A stretch of DNA of 64,000 nt, taken from assembly GCF_003408705.1 (NCBI RefSeq), contig NZ_QAYL01000002.1, positions 1-64,000 of the forward strand, in the 5' to 3' direction. Under the pieces are notes generated by a model. That model was not told the origin of the DNA, ran no database searches, and was given only the letters and a program-made list of their open reading frames with translations. Numbering within the stretch: position 1 is the stretch's first letter; each line of letters starts with the position of its first letter. Shown piece after piece: positions 1-11,219 of this stretch. The position numbers and the translations under genes were made by a program. This DNA is from Mycobacterium uberis. Lineage in GTDB: Bacteria > Actinomycetota > Actinomycetes > Mycobacteriales > Mycobacteriaceae.

Positions 1-304
1 GACCGGAGCTGTGCTGTTCGGTGGTCGCGTCCATTTGGTAGGGCTGTTCGCGGCCCCCTGAGCCCTGAGCTACGTTGACGAATCCATCGCGGTTTTGGGT
101 GATGTAGTCGGTCAACGCCTGTTGATCGGGATAGTCGACGGGAAAGATCAAGTTGAGCGTGTACCTGGGACCTGAAGCATGGATATTGCACATCCCGACC
201 GCCTGGATGCCGCCTAAACTCACGCACGATGGCGGTGCTGCGGCCGCCGGCCAGCCCAGCAGCACCACGAGCGCCAGTACCATGGTCGCTATCAGATAAC
301 GCAT
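1..304 (-). CDS. Secreted DUF3298-type protein, Rv3036c/TB22.2-like (3' part outside window)
   Basis: The reverse-strand frame starts at ATG 304 and runs off the left edge, so only about 101 N-terminal residues are visible. It opens with MRYLIATMVLALVVLLGW and an Ala-rich stretch ending AAAAPP, a classic Sec signal peptide with likely cleavage near residue 22. The mature part carries FPVDYPDQQALTDYITQNRD and GFVNVAQGS, which I recognise from the M. tuberculosis secreted protein Rv3036c (TB22.2), an esterase-like DUF3298 relative of MPT64. No stop is seen in the visible part. It heads the Rv3036c-Rv3045 syntenic block. The family call is firm; the enzymatic role is inference. Confidence 0.85.
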   Translation of the reverse strand, partial: MRYLIATMVLALVVLLGWPAAAAPPSCVSLGGIQAVGMCNIHASGPRYTLNLIFPVDYPDQQALTDYITQNRDGFVNVAQGSGGREQPYQMDATTEQHSSG

Positions 305-377
305 CGTCGAATTGTCCTCGCAGACCACACGAAGGCGGGGTGCCTCGCACAGTAACCGCCGTCAGCGTACCCGGGGA

Positions 378-1541
378 TCAGTCTGACGGGCGGCAAACAA
401 ACGTCACCGCATGACTGGTGCACCCCGAACCGATGCGGGTGATAACGACAGACAGAGGCCGACTGCCGCGTAGCCACAGCCGACGGCGCAACGCATCGTA
501 GTCGACCTGAATACCACGAGCCAGGATCTCCAACGCACCGCAGTCCAGCGCTGACAGTGCGTTCCACAGCCAGCACTCATCGAACATGAACTTTCGAGCA
601 CCTCGAAACTCCAAATTGTTGGCGACAGCCGATCTCCGGACATCAGGGTCAAGTTGCCACAGTCTGTGCCACGCACCGTAGTGCGTGTACCAGCCCAACC
701 CGCACCACGACACCATTGGGGTCGATGATCCATTGCCCAGCGGGCCGCACCGAGCAACCATCCGGCTCCGCGTCAGCAACCTGTTCAGTGCTATCGAGAA
801 TACTGGCTCGTTGGCACACACCCTGGTCGACCAGTTCCGCCGACCAAAAGTACGTCTTACGGACCGAACCGTGGTATAATGTCACCTCGATTTCGGCCGC
901 GAAGCCCAGGCTGCAGACCTGACCGAAATCGATGCTGGAAGCAAACTCTATGATGAAGTCCCGGTCACGGTAGCTATACAGCAACTTGCCCAAACTAGGT
1001 CGACAGTCGACTAGGCAGAAACAGCGCCGCCCACCGCTGCGAAGGAACGGGTCAGCGACAATCACCGTATCTCTGGTCACCAGATGCGACACTATAGCGC
1101 GGCACAAGTCGATGGTGTCTCCCAGATTGCGCCGCACCATCGTCCAGTCGCACCGGGTCGATATTGCTGCCCACCGTTTAGGTGACGAAGCTGCGGAACG
1201 CAGCGAGTTCGATGCCGATGGAACAGGCCACAGTGCACACGACACGACTAGCCAGCCGTTTCGCCTGGTGCGCAACAGTCACCTATTGCAGCGCCTCGTC
1301 GGTGAATAGCCAGCTTGAAATATCGCCTAACCTGGCGAGGTTGTCAGGGGTACGGCGGCAACAGCCGCGTCGTCTCCACCAGGATCGAGGCACGGTCACC
1401 AAACTAGGAACGTACCGCAGCGATGTCGGCAATCCGAGTGGTATCGGTCAGCCCGAATTCGCCTACGTCGCGAAGCACCGTGGCACCCGACTTGGACCCC
1501 AGGTAATTAACGTCTTCAACACTGAAACATAGACCGATGAA
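378..1541 (-). pseudogene. Decayed Rv3037c-like protein (THUMP-like/SAM-dependent methyltransferase family)
   Basis: Three reverse frames must be joined to recover one protein. The N-terminal part (about 1404-1541) contains LGSKSGATVLRDVGEF and RIADIAAVRS. The middle (about 649-1275) contains DTVIVADPFLRS and FIIEFASSIDF. The C-terminus (378-600) contains GALEILARGIQVDYDALRR and RPLSVVITRIG. Order and spacing match Rv3037c of M. tuberculosis, which sits at the same place between the Rv3036c and Rv3038c homologues. Several frameshifts and stops separate the pieces, so it is a pseudogene. The methyltransferase-like function is family knowledge only. Confidence 0.75.
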
Positions 1542-1549
1542 GCCGTTAC

Positions 1550-2533
1550 TCAGGACGGTTTGATCCCGGTTACCATCACATTGTAAAACCAACTCTTCGG
1601 CACGATCCGGCGCCACACGTTAGCATCGACCCAGTTCAAAGTCTTCCAGCTGGTGAATGCAAAGCGTGCCCAGCCCCGGCCCAGTTTGTCCGGCGACACC
1701 GTCGACTCGAAAGTGCGTAGCGGCCAGCCCAGCATCGCGGCGGTAAACTCCTCGGTGGCAGCCTCGACCTGCACGGCGCCAGCGTTAGTTGCCATCGTCT
1801 CTAATGTTTTCGGTTCGAAGGTGTGCAGATCTACCACCCATTCCAAAGCCGCCGCGCGCGAGTTCTCGTCGATCTCAGCCTGCGGACGACGCCAGGCACT
1901 CAGTCCAGGCAGCTGTACTACCCGGATAGTGACTTTCCATGTCAGGTTCGCGAGCACACGAGCATATCGGCTGCCGACGTTGGTGGGTTCACCCGCGAAC
2001 ATAAACCGGCCGCCGGGCTTCAGCACCCGCAGTACCTCGCGCAGCGACAGCTCGACGTCGGGAATGTGGTGTAGCACCGCGTGTCCCACCACCAGGTCGA
2101 AGGCGTTGTCGTCGTAAGGGATGCCCTCGGCGTCGGCGACCCGGCCATCGACGTCCAGCCCAAGTAGCTGCCCGTTACGGGTGGCAACCTTGACCATACC
2201 GGGTGAGAGGTCGGTGACCGATCCACGCCGAGCGACCCCGGACTGGATCAGGTTGAGCAGGAAGAAACCGGTACCGCAGCCCAGTTCCAGGGCGCGATCG
2301 TAAGGCAGTTCGGCGATTACCTCGTCGGGCACGATGACATCGAAGCAGTGCCGCGCGTAATCGATGCAACGCTGGTCGTAGGAGATCGACCACTTCTCGT
2401 CGTAGTTCTCAGCTTCCCAGTCGTGGTACAGCACCTGAGCGAGCTTGCTGTCCTTCCGGGCCGCGGCTACTTGCTCTGCGGTGGCATGCGGATTGGGCGC
2501 AGCGTCCGCGGGGATTTCCGTACTCCTCGTCAT
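1550..2533 (-). CDS. Class I SAM-dependent methyltransferase, Rv3038c-like
   Basis: The protein has 327 residues from ATG 2533 (MTRSTEIPADAAPN). An in-frame start at 2554 would add 7 residues and overlap echA17. I prefer 2533 because it gives the length I remember for Rv3038c. The fold is a Rossmann methyltransferase: motif I is LELGCGTGFFLLNL (about residues 100-113), followed by DLSPGMVKVA, the acidic pair VADAEGIPYDD, then LVVGHAVLHHIPD and VLKPGGRFMFAG. The substrate is unknown; a cytosolic small-molecule or lipid methyltransferase is likely. It follows echA17 with a 10-base gap on the same strand, so the two are probably co-transcribed. Confidence 0.85.
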   Translation of the reverse strand: MTRSTEIPADAAPNPHATAEQVAAARKDSKLAQVLYHDWEAENYDEKWSISYDQRCIDYARHCFDVIVPDEVIAELPYDRALELGCGTGFFLLNLIQSGVARRGSVTDLSPGMVKVATRNGQLLGLDVDGRVADAEGIPYDDNAFDLVVGHAVLHHIPDVELSLREVLRVLKPGGRFMFAGEPTNVGSRYARVLANLTWKVTIRVVQLPGLSAWRRPQAEIDENSRAAALEWVVDLHTFEPKTLETMATNAGAVQVEAATEEFTAAMLGWPLRTFESTVSPDKLGRGWARFAFTSWKTLNWVDANVWRRIVPKSWFYNVMVTGIKPS

Positions 2534-2543
2534 GAAGGACAAC

Positions 2544-3323
2544 CTAACTACCACCCCGGGTCACCTGCTCGCCACCGTATAGCGACGAACAGGGCCAAGC
2601 AGCGGTGAACGCCTCAACATAACGGCGCCGTGCGGCAGCGGTCAACTCAGTCGACTCCAAATCGAAGATCTCGTTGATGCCGGCCTTCGCGGCGGCCAGC
2701 GCATGCGGCGGGCTGTCAAGGAAGCGGCGCGCCCACGCTGCGGCGGTGTCGTACACATCGTCGGGCGCCACCATGTCGTCAATCAAGGCCAGCGCTAAGG
2801 CCTCCTCCGCATTAAAGAAACGCCCACTAAACACCAGATCCTTGGCCCTGCTCACCCCGGCTACCCGGGTCAGGCGAGCCAGTCCGCCACCATCCGGGAT
2901 CAGGCCGGCCAGAACCTCGGTCACGCCGAACTTCACGTTGTCACCACTAACCCGCCAATCGGCAGCCAGAGTCAACGTCAGGCCCGCACCCAGCGCGTAC
3001 CCAGTGATCGCAGCCACAGTCGGCTTCGGAATAGCCGCAACGGCGTCGACAGCCTGGCGCCGGACCTCGGCGACAACGCCGGCTTCCGCCGCGGTCAGAG
3101 TCTGCAGCTGTTGCATGTCGTCGCCGACGGAGAAAATCTCGTGGCCGCCAAACAAGATGACCGCGGCGACGTCGTCGCGATGGCCGAGCTCCTCGGCAGC
3201 CGACGCAATTTCCCGATAGACCTGGCGCGTCATCGCGTTGGTGGGAGGCCGCGCAAGAAGCAACATGGCCAGGCCGGCATCTTGCGAGCTGTCGCTGACC
3301 ACAGTGCTGACAAATTCGCTCAT
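2544..3323 (-). CDS. echA17: Enoyl-CoA hydratase/isomerase family protein EchA17
   Basis: The 259-residue protein has the crotonase fold. [17 protein letters not shown] marks the N-terminus, [16 protein letters not shown] is the first oxyanion-hole and substrate loop, and [20 protein letters not shown] is the second oxyanion-hole segment. In this family it hydrates 2-trans-enoyl-CoA in beta-oxidation. The conserved catalytic glutamates are not obvious to me: the second catalytic region reads [11 protein letters not shown], so activity may differ from true hydratases. The position upstream of the methyltransferase matches Rv3039c. The start is ATG 3323. Confidence 0.85.
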   Translation of the reverse strand: MSEFVSTVVSDSSQDAGLAMLLLARPPTNAMTRQVYREIASAAEELGHRDDVAAVILFGGHEIFSVGDDMQQLQTLTAAEAGVVAEVRRQAVDAVAAIPKPTVAAITGYALGAGLTLTLAADWRVSGDNVKFGVTEVLAGLIPDGGGLARLTRVAGVSRAKDLVFSGRFFNAEEALALALIDDMVAPDDVYDTAAAWARRFLDSPPHALAAAKAGINEIFDLESTELTAAARRRYVEAFTAAWPCSSLYGGEQVTRGGS

Positions 3324-3384
3324 GACGAACTCATAGGCCGATGGTGATGACCCGCTGCGCCCGGCTTCACCTCGCTTGCGCCCA

Positions 3385-4230
3385 TCACAGTGGCCACCGC
3401 GATGATCCGCCGGCGATCCGCGCCCGGTTGTAGCGATCGGAGTCGAAAAACTCGATCTCCCAGTTGTCGCCTTGCTTCACCAGGTGTGGCTGCACCGGAA
3501 CAATCTGACGTTCGACGGCCAGCACATCATGCACTTTCGAGGTCGTGAAACCGGCCAGCGCGTCCAGCTGGGCCCAAGTCGGCGGCAACAAGAAGTTACG
3601 GCCGGCCGCGAAGTCATTGATCGCCGCCTGCGGTGTCATCCAGTCAGCACGATCGGATTCGGTGTTCTCCCCGTCGGCGCGCTGTCCTTCCGGCAAAGCC
3701 GCCACAAAGAAATAGGTATCGTAGCGGCGGGTCAGCTCGGCCTCTGGGGCAACCCAGTTGGCCCACGGCCGCAGCAAGTCGGATCGCAGCACCAGGTTTT
3801 CGCAGCGCAGGAAATCTGCGAACGACAGTGTCCGGTCGACCAGCGCGCGACGAGCTTCGCCGTACACCGAGGCGTCTGTAACGACGCCGCTCGGTCCCGA
3901 ATGCGACTGACCGGCCATCCCGGCGAACAGCACCCCCGACTCCTCGAATGTCTCACGTGCGGCAGCACAAACCAACGCCTGAGCCAGGTCGGCTGTGACA
4001 CCGAACCGTTGCGCCCACCATACCGGCGAGGGCCCGACCCACGCGATGTCCCCATTGCGATCGCGGTCGTCGATGCCGCCGCCGGGAAACACCATCACTC
4101 CAGCGGCGAAATCCATCGCCGCGTGTCGGCGCATCAGGAAGACAGTTAAGCCAGCCGGATTGTCCCGAATCAACATTACGGTCGCCGCCAGTCGCAGTGG
4201 CGCCTGTGGGGTGAGCGGTGACGTCATCAT
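3385..4230 (-). CDS. NUDIX hydrolase, Rv3040c-like
   Basis: The 281-residue protein contains [12 protein letters not shown] and, after an insertion, [14 protein letters not shown], together an extended Nudix box (GX5EX7REUXEEXGU type) that binds divalent metal. Family members hydrolyse nucleoside diphosphate-linked substrates; the long form resembles CoA- or ADP-ribose-type hydrolases, but the substrate cannot be read from sequence. Two start codons are tandem (ATG ATG at 4230 and 4227). The first overlaps the stop of the upstream ABC gene as ATGA, indicating translational coupling. Confidence 0.85.
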   Translation of the reverse strand: MMTSPLTPQAPLRLAATVMLIRDNPAGLTVFLMRRHAAMDFAAGVMVFPGGGIDDRDRNGDIAWVGPSPVWWAQRFGVTADLAQALVCAAARETFEESGVLFAGMAGQSHSGPSGVVTDASVYGEARRALVDRTLSFADFLRCENLVLRSDLLRPWANWVAPEAELTRRYDTYFFVAALPEGQRADGENTESDRADWMTPQAAINDFAAGRNFLLPPTWAQLDALAGFTTSKVHDVLAVERQIVPVQPHLVKQGDNWEIEFFDSDRYNRARIAGGSSRWPL

Positions 4231-5081
4231 GGCTGTCTCCGGTGAGCTGCTCGGGCACGAACTCGACGAGCGAAATAGCGCCCGTCGACAACGTCGAGAG
4301 CGATCGACTGGCCGAACACGGTAGACAGATTTTCTGCAGTCAGCACGTCGGACAACAAACCCGCGGCTACCACTTTTGCCTCCGATAATAACAGGCAGTG
4401 GCTAAAGTCCGGCGGAACCTCCTCCACGTGGTGGGTGACTAGCACCAACGCCGGCGCGCACACGTCAGTGGCCAGGTCAGCGAGTCGGGCTACCAACTCT
4501 TCGCGAGCACCTAAGTCAAGCCCGGCGGCAGGTTCATCGAGCAACAGTAGCTCCGGGTCGGTCATCAACGCCCGAGCGATCAGCACCCGTTTGCGCTCGC
4601 CTTCAGACAGCGTCCCGAAAGTGCGGTCGGCGATATGCTCGGCGCCCACACTCTCCAGCACGTCGATCGCGCGCTGGTAATCGACACCTTCGTACCGCTC
4701 GCGCCAGCGGCCCAGCACCGCATAGCCCGCCGATACCACGAAGTCGCGCACCACTTCATGGCTAGGCACCCGCTGCGCCATAGCCGACGAACTCAGGCCT
4801 ATACGCGCACGCAACTCACAGATGTCAATGCACCCTAGCCGCTCACCGAGCACGTAGGCAACGCCCGTCGACGGGTGGTCAGCCGCCGCGGCGATACGCA
4901 GCAGCGACGTCTTGCCTGCCCCGTTAGGGCCGATGATCACCCACCGTTCATCAAGTTCCACCGCCCAATCCAGCGGGCCAACCAGGATACGCCCATCGCG
5001 GCGCAGCGACACGCCTCTAAAGTCGATCAGCAGATCGGGATCTGCTGCATCGTCGCCAGTTTCGGAACCAGACTCGGGCAC
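4227..5081 (-). CDS. ABC transporter ATP-binding protein, Rv3041c-like
   Basis: The 284-residue ATPase has Walker A GPNGAGKTSLLRI, signature LSEGERKRVLIARAL, Walker B LLLLDEPAAGLDL and switch histidine LVTHHVEE. It is a stand-alone nucleotide-binding domain with no permease gene next to it, so the transported substrate is unknown. The GTG start at 5081 follows serB2 by 72 bases on the same strand, and its stop overlaps the start of the NUDIX gene by four bases. A co-transcribed serB2-ABC-NUDIX-echA17-methyltransferase string is likely. Confidence 0.88.
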   Translation of the reverse strand: MPESGSETGDDAADPDLLIDFRGVSLRRDGRILVGPLDWAVELDERWVIIGPNGAGKTSLLRIAAAADHPSTGVAYVLGERLGCIDICELRARIGLSSSAMAQRVPSHEVVRDFVVSAGYAVLGRWRERYEGVDYQRAIDVLESVGAEHIADRTFGTLSEGERKRVLIARALMTDPELLLLDEPAAGLDLGAREELVARLADLATDVCAPALVLVTHHVEEVPPDFSHCLLLSEAKVVAAGLLSDVLTAENLSTVFGQSIALDVVDGRYFARRVRARAAHRRQP

Positions 5082-5153
5082 CCGAACATCGTGCCGTACC
5101 GCGACGCCGCGACAGCTGCCGGGTCACCCCGAGCCGACTACCACCAGAAGCGC

Positions 5154-6428
<1,275 letters not shown>

Positions 6429-8141
6429 TCAGTGCGAACTCACTTCGGCGTGACGACGCCCAACATGGGCCTCGGTGCGCAATCGTTTCACCATGTGCGG
6501 GTAGTGCAACTCGAACGCCGGACGCTCTGAACGAATCCGAGGCAGCTCGGTGAAGTTATGCCGCGGCGGCGGGCAGCTGGTCGCCCATTCCAGGGAGTTG
6601 CCATACCCCCACGGGTCGTCGACCGTCACCACCTCGCCATAACGCCAGCTCTTAAATACGTTCCACACAAACGGGAACATTGACGCACCTAGGATAAACG
6701 TCCCGATGGTTGAGACGACGTTGAGGCTTTGGAAACCGTCGGTGGGCAAGTAGTCGGCGTAACGTCGAGGCATGCCCATACCGCCCAGCCAGTGCTGCAC
6801 CAAGAACGTGGTGTGGAAACCGATGGACGTCAGCCAGAAATGGAGCTTGCCTAACCGCTCGTCAAGCAACCGACCGGTCATCTTTGGGAACCAAAAGTAA
6901 ATACCGGCAAACGTAGAGAACACGATGGTGCCAAACAGCACGTAGTGGAAGTGCGCGACAACAAAATAGCTGTCAGTCACGTGGAAGTCCAGCGGCGGGC
7001 TGGCCAGAAGTACACCGGTCAAACCACCCAACAAAAAGGTGACCGCAAAGCCAACAGAAAACAGCATCGGCGTCTCAAAAGTCAACTGGCCCTTCCACAT
7101 CGTGCCGATCCAGTTGAAGAACTTGATTCCGGTCGGCACCGCGATCAAATATGTCATAAACGAAAAGAACGGCAGCAGAATGGCTCCGGTGGCAAACATG
7201 TGGTGCGCCCACACCGCGACCGACAACGCAGCGATCGACAGCGTTGCATAAACTAGCGTGGTGTAGCCGAAGATGGGCTTACGCGAAAAGACCGGGAAGA
7301 TCTCCGATACAATCCCAAAGAACGGCAGCGCAATGATGTACACTTCGGGGTGGCCGAAAAACCAAAATAGGTGCTGCCACAATAGGACTCCGCCATTAGC
7401 CGCATCATAGACGTGAGCTCCCAGATGCCGGTCGGCAGCCAATCCAAACAACGCAGCGGTCAGCAGCGGGAATGCAATCAGCACCAAGATCGATGTCACC
7501 AAAATATTCCAGGTGAAGATCGGCATCCGGAACATCGTCATCCCGGGCGCGCGCATGCAGACCACGGTGGTGATCATGTTGACTGCACCCAGGATGGTGC
7601 CCAGACCGGCGACGATCAAACCCATAATCCACAAGTCACCTCCGACACCAGGCGAGTGGATCGCGTCGGTCAGCGGTGTATAGGCGGTCCAGCCGAAATC
7701 GGCAGCTCCGCCTGGAGTGATGAAACCGGCCATCCCGATGGTGGCGCCGAACAAGAACAACCAGAAAGAAAAAGCGTTCAACCGCGGGAATGCCACGTCG
7801 GGTGCGCCGATTTGTAGCGGCAGCACCAGATTGGCGAAGCCGAACACGATCGGGGTGGCGTAGAACAGCAACATGATCGTACCGTGCATGGTGAACAGCT
7901 GGTTAAACTGTTCATTCGACAAGAACTGCAGACCCGGTGCGGCCAACTCGGTACGCATCAGCATCGCCAGCAAACCGCCCACAAAAAAGAAGATGAAGCA
8001 GGCGACGCAGTACATGATGCCGATCATCTTGTGATCGGTGGTAGTGATCAGCTTATAAACGAGGCTTCCCTTGGGACCGGTGCGGGCCGGGTATGGACGG
8101 ATGGCCTTGAGTTCTCCCAACGGGGGCGCTTCGACTGTCAA
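6429..8141 (-). CDS. ctaD: Cytochrome c oxidase subunit I (aa3 type)
   Basis: This is the catalytic subunit of the aa3 terminal oxidase, with twelve predicted membrane helices, heme a, heme a3 and CuB. Visible ligand motifs are the MHGTIML histidine, HPEVY (CuB histidine with the cross-linked Tyr), WAHHMF (two CuB histidines) and HFHYVLF (heme histidines). I place the start at TTG 8141 ([11 protein letters not shown]), giving 570 residues, because a strong GGAGGAG Shine-Dalgarno lies just before it. The TTG at 8153 would overlap that site. The gene is divergent from fecB. Confidence 0.95.
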   Translation of the reverse strand: MTVEAPPLGELKAIRPYPARTGPKGSLVYKLITTTDHKMIGIMYCVACFIFFFVGGLLAMLMRTELAAPGLQFLSNEQFNQLFTMHGTIMLLFYATPIVFGFANLVLPLQIGAPDVAFPRLNAFSFWLFLFGATIGMAGFITPGGAADFGWTAYTPLTDAIHSPGVGGDLWIMGLIVAGLGTILGAVNMITTVVCMRAPGMTMFRMPIFTWNILVTSILVLIAFPLLTAALFGLAADRHLGAHVYDAANGGVLLWQHLFWFFGHPEVYIIALPFFGIVSEIFPVFSRKPIFGYTTLVYATLSIAALSVAVWAHHMFATGAILLPFFSFMTYLIAVPTGIKFFNWIGTMWKGQLTFETPMLFSVGFAVTFLLGGLTGVLLASPPLDFHVTDSYFVVAHFHYVLFGTIVFSTFAGIYFWFPKMTGRLLDERLGKLHFWLTSIGFHTTFLVQHWLGGMGMPRRYADYLPTDGFQSLNVVSTIGTFILGASMFPFVWNVFKSWRYGEVVTVDDPWGYGNSLEWATSCPPPRHNFTELPRIRSERPAFELHYPHMVKRLRTEAHVGRRHAEVSSH

Positions 8142-8144
8142 CAG

Positions 8145-8151
8145 CTCCTCC
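8145..8151 (-). promoter_or_regulatory. Shine-Dalgarno of ctaD that fixes a TTG start
   Basis: On the reverse strand GGAGGAG lies three bases before TTG 8141. Its presence inside the longer open frame argues that translation begins at 8141 rather than 8153. Confidence 0.6.
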
Positions 8152-8337
8152 AAACATCCATTCCGGGCAGGGACGCGCTACGCATTGCAGATGAAAAATC
8201 TTAGCCTTCAAACAGGTGGCCGGTAGAAGCTGATCCTACAAACTCTCGTAATGCTTCACGAGAATTCGGTGCGACGCGCATCGTTACCAAAGCTGAACTG
8301 GCCGGATGTTATGGTCGAACGCGTGCTATTCAGCGCG

Positions 8338-9438
8338 ATGCGACCCCTACCGCTACCCACGGCTATTGTCGTCGCCGCGGCGACGACAATAGCCGTGGGT
8401 AGCGGTTGCGGGCCAGGACAGCCCGGCAACAAACCGTCGTCACCCATCCGGTCGCTGCTTATTCCCACCACCCAAATCGCAGGGGCCGGTGTGCTCGGAA
8501 ACGAGCGCCGGCCGAATCAAGCGTGCGCACCAGAGCCGGCCGCGGTCGATCTGGGACCTCCGACACGGCCAGCCTACAACGCTGCGGGAGTCAAACCAGA
8601 TGTGGTCCAGGTGCCGACCGAGGCGCAGCGCATTGTGGTGCTGGCCGGTGACCAGCTCGATGCGCTATGCGCACTCGGCCTTCAATCCCGAGTCGTCGCC
8701 GCCGCATTGCCGGACGGCTCCACAAACCAGCCTTCCTACCTAGGAAGCACCGTGCATGGCCTGCCCAGCGTCGGTACCCGCAGGGCCCCGGACCTGAGCG
8801 CCATCGCAGCGACTCAGCCCGATCTGATTCTGGGTTCTGCAGGGTTGACGCCGAAGTTATATCCGCAGCTAATGGCGATCGCCCCGACGGTGTTCACAGC
8901 AGCACCGGGCGCAGCTTGGGAAGACAATCTTCGCCGCGTTGGTGCCGCCACGGCGCGCAGTGATGCCGTAAACGCACTAATAAGCGGCTTCTCCCAACGG
9001 GCCATCCAAATTGGGGCCACTCATGACGCAACCCACTACCAGGCATCCATCGTCCAGCTGACCACCAACACCATGCGGATTTACGGGTCCAGTAACTTCC
9101 CGGCCAGCGTGCTTACCGCGGTCGGAGTGGACCGTCCCGCAGCACAACGTTTCACCAACAAAGCTTATGTCGAGATCCACACCACCGATGCCGATCTCGC
9201 GAAGGCCCCGGATTTTTCCACGGCTGACGCTGACATCGTTTATGTATCGTGTACATCGACAGCCGCCGCTAAGCGCGCCGCCACCGTCTTAGACAGCAGC
9301 TCGTGGCGTAAGCTGTCCGCCAATCACGATAACCGCGTCTTCATCGTAAACGACGAGGTGTGGCAGACCGGTGAAGGCCTGATCGCAGCCCACGGAATCG
9401 TCGATGACTTACGGTGGATCAACGCTCCCATCAACTGA
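8338..9438 (+). CDS. fecB: Periplasmic iron/heme-binding lipoprotein FecB
   Basis: The 366-residue lipoprotein begins at ATG 8338 (MRPLPLPTAIVVAAATTIAV). Earlier in-frame starts from 8251 would put 29 polar residues ahead of the signal peptide. The lipobox VGSGC predicts diacylglyceryl anchoring. The remainder is a class III (BtuF/FecB-type) substrate-binding fold: RIVVLAGDQLDALCALGL, then ATQPDLILGSAGLTP, and a C-terminal lobe ending GIVDDLRWINAPIN. Family role: capture of ferric siderophore or heme; no transporter genes adjoin. The signal peptide is encoded almost entirely by a perfect palindrome (8349-8406) and looks slightly longer than the M. tuberculosis version as I recall it. Confidence 0.9.
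   Translation: MRPLPLPTAIVVAAATTIAVGSGCGPGQPGNKPSSPIRSLLIPTTQIAGAGVLGNERRPNQACAPEPAAVDLGPPTRPAYNAAGVKPDVVQVPTEAQRIVVLAGDQLDALCALGLQSRVVAAALPDGSTNQPSYLGSTVHGLPSVGTRRAPDLSAIAATQPDLILGSAGLTPKLYPQLMAIAPTVFTAAPGAAWEDNLRRVGAATARSDAVNALISGFSQRAIQIGATHDATHYQASIVQLTTNTMRIYGSSNFPASVLTAVGVDRPAAQRFTNKAYVEIHTTDADLAKAPDFSTADADIVYVSCTSTAAAKRAATVLDSSSWRKLSANHDNRVFIVNDEVWQTGEGLIAAHGIVDDLRWINAPIN
8349..8406. repeat. Perfect 58-bp palindrome inside the fecB signal-peptide codons
   Basis: Left arm 8349-8377 and right arm 8378-8406 are exact reverse complements with no spacer; the centre is CGCCGCGGCG. Pairing fails at the next base on each side. It encodes the hydrophobic core of the FecB signal peptide, and because it is a palindrome the opposite strand encodes nearly the same peptide. 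Confidence 0.97.
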
Positions 9439-9558
9439 CATGTAGAAGTCCGGATACGGCCCCGCCCGGATCGGGGATACAGAGATTAGGCTTTGGGGTA
9501 TTCGCTAGCTACGAAGTCACAAATGTTAGACTGTAGGGCAAGGAGTATATAGAGCGCC

Positions 9559-10599
9559 ATGACAACCGTATCTACCTACGCTGCCACGTCTCCGACCGAA
9601 CCGCTAACTAAGCTCACCATCAACCGTCGCGATCCGGAGCCACACGACGTAGCGATCCAAATTAAGTTCGCCGGAATCTGCCATTCCGATATCCATACCG
9701 TCAAGGCTGAGTGGGGCCAACCCAATTATCCGGTGGTCCCAGGACATGAGATTGCAGGCGTGGTGACTGCGATAGGCGCTGAGGTTACCAAGCACAAAGT
9801 GGGCGACCGCGTCGGCGTAGGCTGCATGGTGGGCTCCTGCGGTGAATGCAGCAGCTGTGTAGCCGGGCTCGAGCAGTACTGTAGACTGGGTCCAATCTTC
9901 ACATATAATTCCATTGGTAAAGACGGTCACTATACCCAAGGCGGCTACAGTCAAGCAATCGTCGTCGACGAGAACTTCGTCGTACAGATTCCCGACGCAC
10001 TACCGTTGGACGCCGCCGCGCCACTGCTATGCGCAGGCATCACACTGTATTCACCGCTTAGGCATTGGAATGTGGAGTCAAAGACGCGGCTGGCAATCAT
10101 CGGTTTGGGCGGTCTTGGGCACATGGGGGTCAAGCTGGGCACAGCAATGGGCTGCGAGGTAACAGTACTGTCGCAGTCGCTAAAAAAGATGGAAGACGGA
10201 CTGCGGCTGGGAGCCAGCAAATACTACGCGACCGCCGATCCCGACACCTTCCGCAAATTGCGTGGCAGCTTCGACCTGATTTTGAACACCGTCTCGGCAA
10301 ATGTGGATCTCGGTGAGTATTTGAACCTGCTCGATGTCGACGGCACGCTCGTCGAGCTGGGCATCCCCGAACGCCCCATGCCAGTACCGGCATTCGCACT
10401 GGCACTGATGCGGCGCAGCCTGTCCGGGTCGAACATTGGCGGGATCGCCGAAACCCAGGAAATGCTGAATTTCTGCGCTGCACATGGTGTGACACCTGAA
10501 ATCGAGATCATAGAACCAGATTACATTAACCAGGCCTATGATCGAGTGCTCGCCAGCGACGTACGTTACCGCTTTGTTATCGACATATCGCATTTGTAA
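9559..10599 (+). CDS. adhC: Zinc- and NADP-dependent alcohol dehydrogenase AdhC
   Basis: The 346-residue medium-chain dehydrogenase belongs to the cinnamyl-alcohol/YahK-type group. It has catalytic zinc ligands in CHSDIHT and GHEIAGVV, structural zinc cysteines in [17 protein letters not shown], and Rossmann motif [13 protein letters not shown]. It interconverts aldehydes and alcohols with NADP(H). The start is ATG 9559, preceded by an AAGGAG about 14 bases upstream. It lies 120 bases downstream of fecB, as Rv3045 follows Rv3044. No damage is seen. Confidence 0.93.
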   Translation: MTTVSTYAATSPTEPLTKLTINRRDPEPHDVAIQIKFAGICHSDIHTVKAEWGQPNYPVVPGHEIAGVVTAIGAEVTKHKVGDRVGVGCMVGSCGECSSCVAGLEQYCRLGPIFTYNSIGKDGHYTQGGYSQAIVVDENFVVQIPDALPLDAAAPLLCAGITLYSPLRHWNVESKTRLAIIGLGGLGHMGVKLGTAMGCEVTVLSQSLKKMEDGLRLGASKYYATADPDTFRKLRGSFDLILNTVSANVDLGEYLNLLDVDGTLVELGIPERPMPVPAFALALMRRSLSGSNIGGIAETQEMLNFCAAHGVTPEIEIIEPDYINQAYDRVLASDVRYRFVIDISHL

Positions 10600-11219
10600 T
10601 GCTGTACAAGCAGAGAACGGCAATAATTTTATGCCATTGTATGTCCGGTCTAGCGCTATATTGACACTATCGTACTAGTGCATTCTAGTCTGATAGACGT
10701 GCCAAAGTGGGGCAAACATCATCAGACAGCACAAACTCCACCATCGGTGGCTGGAGTCATGGCCAGATATACGAAATCCTTTTCCTAGAAAGACATCCCA
10801 GCCTGATCAGAACATCTGGACAAGACCGCACCCGCAGTCGCTCGCTGTCAGACGAAGAGGCATCTACGGCGACGTTCTCTGTTCGAGAGATATACAACGG
10901 TGTCCACCGGCGAACCCGTGGGACGTCACGCGTGAATTACTGGAGATCTGATATCGAGACTACGACGACACCGATAACCATGTGCACGGACGGTTCTGCG
11001 ACTCGACCTACAGCTCAACACGTGAGAGCCTGGTGGCAACTGTACATCTACACCATGTTTCGTTACCTCGGTTTACGGCAATCACCACTGATCCAGTCCT
11101 GCCCGACACCAATAAGGAGCCAGACTTCCTTCTCCGTAAGAATTCAACGGAGCTGATCGGGGAGTGAGCGGTGATGCTCAAAGCAGGATCTAATGAGCCC
11201 ATTCTGAATGTCGCATATT
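10600..11219. other. Non-coding decayed tract after adhC
   Basis: I recognise no gene here. A 149-codon forward open frame (10707-11156) has no family resemblance, no ribosome binding site and an unbiased composition, so I treat it as chance. Synteny with M. tuberculosis Rv3045 breaks in this interval. Confidence 0.6.

Noticed and set aside
1653..4324. Many long forward frames opposite the methyltransferase, echA17, NUDIX and ABC genes
   Set aside because: They mirror high-GC reverse-strand genes with clear motifs and are shadows.
8349..8406. Palindrome as a transcription terminator
   Set aside because: It lies inside the fecB signal-peptide codons and has no T-run.
8256..8471. Antisense frame in fecB sharing the peptide PLPTAIVVAAATTIAVGSG
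   Set aside because: It repeats the FecB signal only because the DNA is palindromic; no independent gene evidence.
10707..11156. 149-codon forward open frame
   Set aside because: Unbiased composition, no ribosome site, no family resemblance; likely a chance opening in decayed DNA.
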